From: Heterostelium multicystogenum
Lineage: Eukaryota; Evosea; Eumycetozoa; Acytosteliales; Acytosteliaceae
Length of the DNA stretch: 42,167 nucleotides
Direction: 5' to 3'
NCBI GenBank assembly: GCA_003667245.1
Contig: RCNN01000255.1
Coordinates: forward strand, 1-42,167
This document shows positions 1 to 8,645 of this stretch, in pieces. The translations under genes were made by a program, and so were the position numbers. The notes beneath the pieces are model-generated. The model had not been told where the DNA came from. It saw nothing but the letters and a program-made list of their open reading frames with translations, and did no database searches. Each line of letters starts with the position of its first letter. Position 1 is the first letter of the stretch.

Positions 1-1624
1 TTTGATAGTAACGTGATGGTCCAATGTATTAGTTACCTCATTTGTCGATTGAATTCATCGGATCCAGTGTTGTTGCAGTAATCCAAAGTAATAGGATTCT
101 ATTGTTGTACAAGTTTAAAAGTCGATTTCTTCGTACGATGGGTCTTGATTTGGACTTTGATGGGTCTAGTTCATTCGGTAATATACAGCAACCCATGTAT
201 TTCATTGGACCAAACTGATATCGTCTATTATGATACCCTTTTCTTTCAATGCCTTGACAAGTCTCTCGATTAAGTTGAACGACTGGTGCTTCTTCTCTTG
301 GGTTCCCTTCCAATCTTTATTGTACTTTGGGTGTGTAAGTAGTAAATCTATATCACCACTGGATGGTGCTCCTCTTCGACTATAAATATTAATAATATTG
401 TTTAAAGAAGTTAATTCCATTAGGTAATTGGTGGCAGTGAGACTTCTCATTCAATTGTCTGAAGTAGTTTAAATACATACTAACTTCCACAGGTTTCAGC
501 AACCGCATCTTTATCGATCTTCTTCAAAAAGATCTATACATATCGTCTCTATCTTTTCAATTTCCTCTCTTGGTACACGTTGCTCGATATCTTCAAAGTA
601 TTTCAAAACCGACCTGTTGGTGATGATTCAATGTCTTTACTTTTCTGAGCTCCTCAATGCTTGTAATACCTTCTTCCACCAATTTCTTTGCAATTGCAGG
701 TCTATATTAATGTAATACTAATTAGTATTACTTGAATTTAAAAGCAAAATTGTTATATAATACATACCCAATACCAGATACTCTTGATATATCATTAATT
801 GCAACCAATTTCTTATCACCCTTTTAGTTTAATAAGTTTTATTAAGTTTGCCAGTCCCCAGTATCTCATCTATTTTCTTTCTATTTTTGCACCTACGCCA
901 TCCCAACTCTGAAACAAAGCAATAGTTGTCAATATTGGGGTTGTACCGTATTCTTTGCGGTAAGCACTCTCTACCTACTCTTTGACTCAGCACCGGATGC
1001 TAGTTTCTTTGGATAGACTCTAATGGATTGATAGCTTTAACGATATGCATTGTATTTATGAGTTGCGCCTTTATTCTTCTCAAAGATAGCAACTCATTGA
1101 GAATATCGCAAATGAGTTGGTTTTTGATTGACATTTCCTATCAAGGCAGTTCAATCAGACCGTTCTGATCTCTCTGTGTCTTGCTGTTATTGCCACTATT
1201 GAATCTAATTGTATCATCTTTTCTTTTGGCAGTTGGTGATGCAGCTGTCTCTTTCTCTTTCTCTTTTTCCTTATCTTTATTGTTATTATTATTATTATTA
1301 TTTTGATTTTGTACTCCTACTATTTGTTGTATTGTAGTTGTAGTTGTAGATTCCTGGGAATCTTTATCTCTAAGATTTCGATAGTTTCTGTTTCTTCACA
1401 GCTTTTTCAACAGACTGTGTCTTCTTTAGCATTTCCATTCTTCTTGTCTTTCTTTATATTTTTTAATTATCCTCTTCTTCTGTACTACTCGAGTCATAGC
1501 TTTGAACAGCTATCACTTTCAAATGATTCAACCTCTTCGCTTGATTCATTCACTTCATCTATAAACTCCTGAGTTGAATTCATCATCATCTGATTCGTCA
1601 ATCCTTCTTTTTATGTAATACCAT
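1..1624 (-). CDS. DNA polymerase X family (polymerase beta-like), 3' end cut off by the window, frame broken many times
   Basis: Gap-filling DNA polymerase of base-excision repair in the nucleus. Read from right to left: an acidic serine-rich leader (about 1620-1450), the 8-kDa lyase region (KYNAYR, then YPKKLASGAESK, about 1080-985), the first helix-hairpin-helix (KIDEILGTGKL, about 890-845), the second (ISRVSGIG, about 800-770, interrupted by an intron), then NHHQQVGLKYFEDIE and the nucleotidyltransferase core RRGAPSSGDIDLLLTHP (about 380-325), whose GDID carries two metal-binding aspartates. KYMGCCILP, RRxDF-like, YYFGLL and TGSDEFN follow towards position 30. Nearly every block lies in a different frame, with stops between. 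The blocks match polymerase beta better than lambda; no BRCT domain is visible. The start near 1624 is a guess. It is either a recently dead copy or poor sequence; residue conservation across the breaks favours the latter. Confidence 0.8.
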
Positions 1625-2073
1625 AGTATAGTATAGAGTAGTTTTATATCGTAAATATCAATAAATCAAGTTATATCTGTGAAAAGATCTAATTAATAAT
1701 ATTTCATATTCATTGAACTCTTAACTTTAGTGATATTTTATTTTTTTTCAAATTTGGGAATTAATCAATCAACAATTTCCAAGTATTATAGATATAATAT
1801 CACAATCAAATCATCATAAAGGTATCGAACCATCAATCAAATAAATACACATTTGAAATTTCACCACTGTCAGTAATAGATTAAGAGTTTGATTTTATTA
1901 ATAGATCATTAGGGTTTCCAAGTAAAACCCCAAACCACTCTATTGTTTTTATCGTCAAATCTTTAATTGTTTATATAATTTGTTTGATATTAAACTTAAA
2001 TTGGATAGTTCAAATATTAAAAATGGACAGTTCAGTAGATTACATTATAATTTATTAATTGATTTTTCTATAT
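1625..2073. other. Intergenic, polymerase X to GST
   Basis: About 450 bases of AT-rich DNA between two minus-strand genes. It would hold the polymerase X promoter. I see no RNA gene, repeat or coding block. Confidence 0.5.
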
Positions 2074-2833
2074 TTATTTAGTCGAATTTGATACGGTAGG
2101 TTCCCCCTGCTTGAGATGCTCAATTTCTTCTTTAAGAGGTGCAAGAATGGCGGGGAGATGCTTGGCTACCGCAGGTCTTTGGTTCATTCTGTCAAGCCAG
2201 GAGAGAACATTTTTGTCTTCTGGTAGTTTGGAAGGAATCCCTCACGGATGTAGATGGCCCATGAATAGACTGCCATGTCAGCAATGGAATATTGGTTGGC
2301 TGCAATCTATTCTTTTCCTCAAGTTGCTTATCAAGTACTGTGTAAGAGTCTGTCTGTCTCTTTCAAGTATCTTTCTTCAGCAAATGGGACTGCTTCAGGA
2401 GCGAAACATGAGAAAGAATGTGTACTGGCCATTCATGGGTCCAAGACCTGAGATTTGCCATGCGGTCCACTGAAGAACATCAGCAAATGAGTGGGGATCT
2501 GACTTGATGTCAGGGAGGAATTTACCATTACCGTGCTTCTGTGCCAAGTAGATAAGGATGGCTCCGGATTCAAAGATTTTCAAAGGGGATTGACAGTGTA
2601 GTCGATGATGGCTGGAACCTTTCCATTGGGGAATATCTTTATGAACTCCTTTTCTTTCTCACTGTTTTCGTTGAAGATATCGATATCCTCATAGACATAG
2701 TCGAATACCACAACTCATCAAAAATGATCTTGATTTTCCATGGATTGGTGGTTCCGGTTCCGTAGAATTTGTATGGCTTTCCTTCATTCAAATGGGTATT
2801 GTCAGAAAATTGATTGTTGTTAACTTGGCTCAT
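2074..2833 (-). CDS. Glutathione S-transferase (Ure2/YfcG-like), frameshifted
   Basis: Cytosolic GST that would conjugate glutathione or reduce disulfides. ATG at 2831-2833 begins MSQVNNNQF. The thioredoxin fold has GTGTTNPWKIKIIFDEL, then NGKVPAIIDY (the cis-proline VPA motif that binds glutathione), then KIFESGAILIYLAQKHG, whose ESGAI is the family's glutathione gamma-glutamyl site. The helical domain has WQISGLGPMNGQY, ERYLKETDRLL, SIADMAVYSWA (the N-capping box) and WLDRMNQRPAVAKHL. Stop TAA at 2074-2076. At least five one-base shifts interrupt it, for example near 2716 (a TATTCGAC that reads through if one T is added) and near 2585 (CCCCTTTGAAAA, likewise). No residue essential to the fold is missing across the breaks, so a real, intact gene is likely. 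Single coding exon as far as seen. Confidence 0.82.
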
Positions 2834-3072
2834 TTTAGATAATAATAATAATAGAGTAGATAAAAGTTGATTGAATATGATAACTTTTATATTATAGATA
2901 TAAATAGTTAGATTGTTTAATTTGCTTGATAAATTGTGTAATGATGTCTATTGATCAGACATCTCAACTTATTTATAGTCTGGCATTTCAATTTAATTTC
3001 ATTAAAGTGATTAATTCTAATTTCCAAATATAGTAATAGGATATTTATTAATTGATCAGAGAAATATGTAAT

Positions 3073-3340
3073 TTATTTTTGGACAGAGAACAAGCTTCGT
3101 AGAACTTTACCGTGATGTTCGCCACAAAATTTTTCAATTTTTTCGGTTTTCACGGTTTTTAATTTACGAAGACCTTCTTTTTTTAAGTTCTCCTGGTTGA
3201 TGTCCTGACCGAAAATCAATAAAATTAATTAAATTGTATATTCATCCTTTTGCAAACTGGAGAGTGAAAGTTAAGATGATGCAGAAAAAGTGTGATTTGA
3301 ATCTTCTGATGTGCATCACTACTACTAGTACACTTGTTCA
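3073..3340 (-). CDS. Coding-like 3' exon of an unrecognised protein
   Basis: On the minus strand an acceptor-like TTTTCGGTCAG (about 3205-3215) is followed by an open frame of 43 codons, lysine-rich, with motifs NLKKEGLRKLK and FCGEHHGKVLRSLF, ending in TAA at 3073-3075. Upstream (about 3340-3230) another open stretch reads SSSDAHQKIQ and HHLNFHSPVCKRM. The amino-acid makeup looks like protein rather than translated spacer. I do not recognise the family and cannot place a start codon. It overlaps an inverted repeat (3095-3171), so it could instead be a structured non-coding element. Confidence 0.3.
3095..3171. repeat. Imperfect inverted repeat
   Basis: The left arm CTTCGTA (3095-3101) and ACCGTG (3109-3114) pair with the right arm CACGGT (3151-3156) and TACGAAG (3165-3171). 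Arms are about 20 bases with a 36-base T-rich loop. The repeat lies inside the coding-like exon on the minus strand. Confidence 0.5.
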
Positions 3341-4195
3341 TATATAATATACATGATTCAGCTTTACCAAGTTTTGTTGAGTATAATTAAACAATCTATA
3401 GATAATATATTACGATGAAGACTTTTAGATGAAAAACGTTGTCTCCTATTAGACTATGTGTTTTCCATATCAAAAGAAGGAAAGAATTGTACTCCTTCAA
3501 AGTAAAACATTGGTCATATTAATTTACTTGTCATCAAAGTTAATAAACTACAAAAAGATGGATGATCATCTCTCTCGTAAATGTTAGAGTCTTAAAAACA
3601 GTAACAGAAACCTGATTATTGGTAAAAGTACTTAATTATTATGTCATCTAATGAGATGTGGTGTTGTCAGTGATGTGGAGGTGTTTGAGATTGTTTTCCA
3701 ATGAAATGTGGTTCAACAATCATATGACATTGCTCATCAATAATCGATGGTGATATTCTGACCCAGTGATTTGACAATGATATTGAACGATTTTATTGGT
3801 CATCTCTTTGTTTATCCTCAAACCTCAAAATATAATAACCAACAATGTACAATTTGTGTTTTACCAAAAATAGACATATAATTACGCACACCACTCACTT
3901 TGTTTTAGGATGTGCAATTCGAAATTTAACTAGAAATCTCAGCAAAGATTTTTACTGTTTTTAAGATGAAAAAATTAAAAAAATTATCTAAATAGTGGTG
4001 TCTTTGACAAGATATCTACAAAAAAATCAGAAACAATACAGCACTCTGATAAAAACTAAACTACTCATTTTGCTCTCATCATTTCCAATCAAAATCAATT
4101 GCAATTTTCATCACACCCCAATCACAATCACAATCACACGAACCAACTTTGACTAATAATATATACATACCACATACATACATACACATATATAA
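3341..4195. other. Spacer with weak coding-like patches, upstream of the oxygenase gene
   Basis: On the minus strand an ATG near 3811 opens MTNKIVQYHCQITGSEYHHR and, after a stop, NLKHLHITDN, which is leucine-repeat-like. Nothing joins these into a gene. The last 120 bases on plus (CACAATCACAATCACACG and CATACATACATACACA) are CA-rich and look like the 5' leader of the gene starting at 4196. Confidence 0.35.
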
Positions 4196-5410
4196 ATGGT
4201 AAGTAAATACGTAAATACTTAAATATGGTTATATTAATTATCTTTCTAAAAATTAGGATACTACTACAAGTGCTGTAGAAACTACCAAGGACCGGTGTTG
4301 TTGTTTTGAACTACGAGGATTTGTTGAGACAGAAGGACTTGGGTCAGTCGATTGAAACTGCATATGGATATAATGGAATTGGTTTGTTGGTCGTCCGTGG
4401 CATTCCAAAGATCTCTGAGCTTCGTGATAAGCTCTTGAATTTGGCACCACAATACACTGCATTGCCAGACGAGATCCAAGGAAAAGACCGTTCACAAGAA
4501 GAGCAACTACTCCTTCGGTTGGTCTCACGGTAAGGAAATTCTCAAGCCAGGTGTTTTTGGTAGGTATCAATTTTAGAATCTTGCGCAGTCGTATCACACT
4601 AACCCTTTTCCACTACGCTATCAGATGAATATAAAGGATCCTACTACAATAATCCACAATATGATGCACCATTCTCTGATGCAAAGATGATTGAGGAGTT
4701 CCCAGAGAGCTGCCACCCAAATATTTGGCCAGTTCAAGACTTCCCACAGTTGCGTGATGCATTCATGGAGTTGGGACAAACTATTGTAAACGTTGGATCA
4801 ATGGTCGCCGAGCAATGCGACAAGTATGTCCACTCAAAGAAGTCAAAACTATGATCCAAACACACTCAAAAGGGTCATCGACGAGTCTTTGACATGCAAA
4901 GCACGTCTCCTCTACTACTTCCCAATCAATGAAGATCAAAGTGAGCGTACTAGAGACAGCTGGTGCGGTTGGCACAAACGACCACTCCAGTTTGACTGGA
5001 TTGTGTCCAGCCATGTACTTCAAGGTCGACGAAAAGGGTAACGTCGTTCTTGAGAAAGACATCCCATGTCCAGACACATCAGCCGGTCTCTACGCCCGCT
5101 CCAGAAACGGTGTTGAGGTCAAGGTTATCATTCCAAAGGATTGCATTGCCTATCAAATTGGTGAGTGTTCACAAGTGCAAACCGGTGGATTGCTTCGTGC
5201 CACTCCACACACGCTGTACAAGCCATCAAATATCCAGAGAGTATTCAAGTTGGTCGTTCAACTTTTGCTGTTTTCATGCAACCAAACGTCGATGTCGTAT
5301 TGAACACACCAGATGAATCCGACCAATGTTCAGTTGGACAATACAAACCAGGTATGACTTTTGCCGAATTCAGTAAAGTAACCATTGAAAATTATTATTC
5401 TGAAAAATAA
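4196..5410 (+). CDS. 2-oxoglutarate/Fe(II)-dependent oxygenase (isopenicillin N synthase-like), frameshifted
   Basis: Cytosolic non-haem iron oxygenase of the isopenicillin N synthase/flavanone-hydroxylase superfamily; substrate unknown. Exon 1 is only the ATG (4196-4198), followed at once by a 58-base intron (4199-4256). Exon 2 starts DTTTSAVETTKD, then VVVLNYEDLL, GIGLLVVRGIP, ALPDEIQGK, NYSFGWSHGKE. A second intron is 4560-4624; phases match on both sides. Then DEYKGSYYNNP, FPESCHPNIWP, LYYFPIN, the iron-binding HxD segment WCGWHxDHSSLTGL (about 4960-5000), CQVQTGG-like, and LLRATPHAV with the distal histidine (about 5205), ending YYSEK and TAA. At least four one-base shifts occur, two of them beside the iron ligands. 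Total would be near 360 residues, normal for the family. Confidence 0.8.
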
Positions 5411-6170
5411 AATCGAAAGCCAGACCAACATCAATACCAACACCAGGTGGCATATTAGAAATATATATAAATTTGTGTATAAAGATTGACAAAATCAGCA
5501 AATTAAATTTCAGGAACTACTAACATCTATGGATAGACACTAGAAGGAGAAAAGATGGAAAGTTTAACTTTCAATATCATTTTTGATTTGAGAAACTTAA
5601 TATTATGAGTTGATAACTTGGATATTATTTTGTTTAAATTTCCTCCTATGCATAATTCTAATTTTGAGATCAATTAAAATACACCCACACTAACAACATT
5701 TCAATCAATCTGCGTTTGCAAAATAATCAAAAAAAGATTTATAAATTCATTTCAATTTTGATTTGTTTTTTTTATTTTCTCAACAGACTTGATCTTGTTT
5801 AAATGATCTCACAACATTTCACAATTGAAGTACTTCAATTAATATCCATCATATTAAACCATTTAAATTATCAATAGATACCCACAATATATACACATCA
5901 GTATCACTGAGACAATACCGAATAGATCTATATCTAAATCAGTTTAGTCAGTCAGTGTTCTAACGAACATTTAATAATATCATAGTTCTTCAAAAGAAAA
6001 GTATCTATTTATATATATATCAAAATAATTTATAATAAGTAGTAGTAGTAGTAGTAGTAGCATTCTCAGTAGAATCTGATTTAGAAACTCTCTTTTCAAA
6101 TTCCACTTGGGTGAAAAAAAGTAATAATCTTTCCTGAGAGAAATAAACTGGCAGAGTTTGTTGTTGAAAT
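5411..6170. other. Intergenic, probable promoter of the AT-hook gene
   Basis: AT-rich spacer of 760 bases between two plus-strand genes. It holds a TAG/AGT trinucleotide run at about 6039-6060 and several T runs. No RNA gene or coding block was seen. Confidence 0.5.
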
Positions 6171-8249
6171 ATGGATTCCAACAAGAGAAGCTTCCGTTTC
6201 TCAAAGGAAGAGTCTGAGCTTCTTGCAAAATTAGCGGCCAGATACAATAGAGATATCGGATTAATCATGAAGCAATCACCATTCAACAATGGCAGTTATA
6301 TTGAAAGACAGATCTACGACAAAATTCGGGCACTTGACAGAACTGGTAGAATCAAAAAAATATCAGGGCACGGTCAATCCAGCTCCCAAAAAGCGTGGAA
6401 GAAAGCCAAGAATGGCGCTACAACAACTCAACTTCACTATTCAGACGACAGTGATAGTGAGCCTGACCCAAAAGTTGAGAGAAGATTGGTATCAACACGA
6501 AGAACGCCTATAACATTATTACCAACTCCACCAACACCCACTGGAAAGAGAAGAGGAAGGAAGCCAAAATTAATTCCACAGCCTCCACATGCCCAACAGG
6601 TACCACAGGTTTCATCATCGTCATCAGAAGAAGAAGAGGAGGAGGAGGAAGAAGAAGTGGAAGAAGGTGAAGAAGAATACACAGAAAAGCTATCGTCCAA
6701 CTATTGTAAAGAATCGGACGAAATCGAAGAACCACCATCATCGGATTCAGATTTTGAAATCGATCCTTCGGACGACGAGCTTTCACAGAGATATAAATGC
6801 ACAATGAAAACCGTCAGGCTCTACAGAAAAATGGCAATGCCAAATGGTCAGCAATCCATTGAAAGGCAATTGAGCAACGGTGGACCGACTTCAACATCAA
6901 CAACTACTACCACTACCAACAGCACCGAGTCACTGAGCAGCAGTGAAAGCTCACGATCGAATAGCTTCAGTGGCCAAGACCCATCTTCATCGAAACCAAA
7001 TTCACATTTCAACACAATTGACATATCAAAATACAAGTCACTCATGATGTCCTATCAAAACAACAGCATATCAGATCTTGTCGACTACACAAGATCCAAT
7101 GCGCTGCGTCAAAGACAGTCGGCAACGGAATCAACTTCTAAGGGCGCACCCTATATGAACACAATCATCAATTCCCTGCTTCAGATGCCTTATCAGGCCA
7201 ACTCTGGCTCAGAAGCAGCTCACATCAATACAACACCGCAAAAGCAATCTACTGCTTCTCAACAAACTAATATCAGTTCGCCATCGAATAGTACCAACAC
7301 TGTAAATAGTCTAGAGACGACCTCAGACAAATCAATACCTTCACATTCTCTGTCCCACCAAGCCGACTCCAACTCGGAACCAGCTAACAATACGCCACAA
7401 CGAACACAATATCCCTCCGACACATCCTCTGAGCTGCTTAATGGCGGTTCACCATCGAGCAACTCCACCAATACAGTAAATAGTCTAGAGTCTACACCTT
7501 CAGACAAATCGAAATCTTCACCTTATAGCACAATATCCCATAAGAAATCAATGCTGTTGTCTTATCAAGCCCACGCCAACGCTTCACAAGCCAACAACAA
7601 TGCAAGATTCAAAACACAGCAACAGCAAAGACAATCATCTTCATCCGCCGATATTGCTTTTGAAACGCCAAAACATAGCTCACGACCAAGCAGCAGCTCC
7701 ACGATTAGTTTGCACAGTCCTGAGCCACACCACAACACGATGAACTCTTTACAGCTGCCCTATCAAAACGACTCCAGCTCAGCCGACCTCAACTCCATAT
7801 GGTCTTTCGCATTGATCAACAACAATAACAACTCCAGACATGCATATCCGTATCTCTCACCAAACAGTCTGTTCCGATCGGAGTCCATCATCGAAGCGCC
7901 AACTCCTGCGGCAACAAATGATGGGTCATTCTACACGCTCGAGACACCAAGGTCTCTCCTGATTTTCCTGCCAACGCACCAACACGAAAAAGTCAAGGCA
8001 ACCATCGATCAGGGCAACATCACTGTGTACATAACTAACCTGCGGGCATTCGACTGGTTCAAGCGAACTCGTGACACAACCAACATAGAATTTGAAGAAA
8101 CATCACGTATCGTAACGTTCCCTCATCCAGGAAGGTCATACGGAGTGCCTTACCGTATCCAAGAAGTCGACAACCTGCAAGGAATCGCATTTGCTTTTGA
8201 AAACATTTCCGAAGAAAACCACACTGTTTCCTTGAGTGACATTCAATAA
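6171..8249 (+). CDS. AT-hook nuclear protein with an N-terminal SANT/Myb-like region
   Basis: An uninterrupted frame of 692 residues. Residues 8-62 resemble a Myb/SANT-type three-helix unit (FSKEESELLAKLAARYN, then a helix ending IYDKIRALDR). Residues 126-133, KRRGRKPK, are an AT-hook that would bind the minor groove of AT-rich DNA. A glutamate run covers about 153-172. Residues 230-590 are rich in S, T, N and Q. The last 90 residues (LLIFLPTHQHEKVKATI, VYITNLRAFDWFKR, SYGVPYRIQEV) look folded but I do not recognise them. A degenerate motif, S-L/M...YQ with N/S residues after it, occurs four times (Tyr 295, 341, 465, 531), and NSTNTVNSLE occurs twice (nt 7287-7316 and 7461-7490). Between nt 6354 and 6430 the true protein may follow another frame that encodes a second AT-hook (see findings). 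Likely a chromatin or transcription factor; that is inference. Confidence 0.75.
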   Translation: MDSNKRSFRFSKEESELLAKLAARYNRDIGLIMKQSPFNNGSYIERQIYDKIRALDRTGRIKKISGHGQSSSQKAWKKAKNGATTTQLHYSDDSDSEPDPKVERRLVSTRRTPITLLPTPPTPTGKRRGRKPKLIPQPPHAQQVPQVSSSSSEEEEEEEEEEVEEGEEEYTEKLSSNYCKESDEIEEPPSSDSDFEIDPSDDELSQRYKCTMKTVRLYRKMAMPNGQQSIERQLSNGGPTSTSTTTTTTNSTESLSSSESSRSNSFSGQDPSSSKPNSHFNTIDISKYKSLMMSYQNNSISDLVDYTRSNALRQRQSATESTSKGAPYMNTIINSLLQMPYQANSGSEAAHINTTPQKQSTASQQTNISSPSNSTNTVNSLETTSDKSIPSHSLSHQADSNSEPANNTPQRTQYPSDTSSELLNGGSPSSNSTNTVNSLESTPSDKSKSSPYSTISHKKSMLLSYQAHANASQANNNARFKTQQQQRQSSSSADIAFETPKHSSRPSSSSTISLHSPEPHHNTMNSLQLPYQNDSSSADLNSIWSFALINNNNNSRHAYPYLSPNSLFRSESIIEAPTPAATNDGSFYTLETPRSLLIFLPTHQHEKVKATIDQGNITVYITNLRAFDWFKRTRDTTNIEFEETSRIVTFPHPGRSYGVPYRIQEVDNLQGIAFAFENISEENHTVSLSDIQ

Positions 8250-8645
8250 CAATGAAATGAAAGACATCACCCCCAAAAACCACAATACCACAAAAGACAA
8301 CGACAACTGTGTGTAAATGCTTACAACAAGATCATAGTAAAGGTGGTGGGGTGGTGCTAGATAACAAAGACATGCACGCAATAATGGGCAAGAGCAAAGT
8401 AGAGTTGAACTCCTCCAAATCATCCATTCACATACACATATTTATATTATTCATAAACACACAACTTGTAAATTTAAAAATGAATAAAAAATTAAAAATT
8501 AATTAAAAATTAATTTTCGTTCGTTTTTTTGATACTAGATGTTGAATTGCTCTGCTGAATAAAATACTAAAAGTAATTGACTTCTATCAATCTGACTATC
8601 TGTCTGTATTGTAATAACTATTATTATATTGAGGAAGAGAGAAAG
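8250..8645. other. Intergenic, AT-hook gene to NOP14
   Basis: About 400 bases. It contains a tandem AATTAAAAATTAATTAAAAA tract (about 8484-8514), the likely 3' processing zone of the upstream gene. No gene seen. Confidence 0.5.

Noticed and set aside
1815..1835. GGTTCGATACC on the minus strand, like a tRNA B box
   Set aside because: The flanks do not form a T stem, and there is no A box or acceptor stem.
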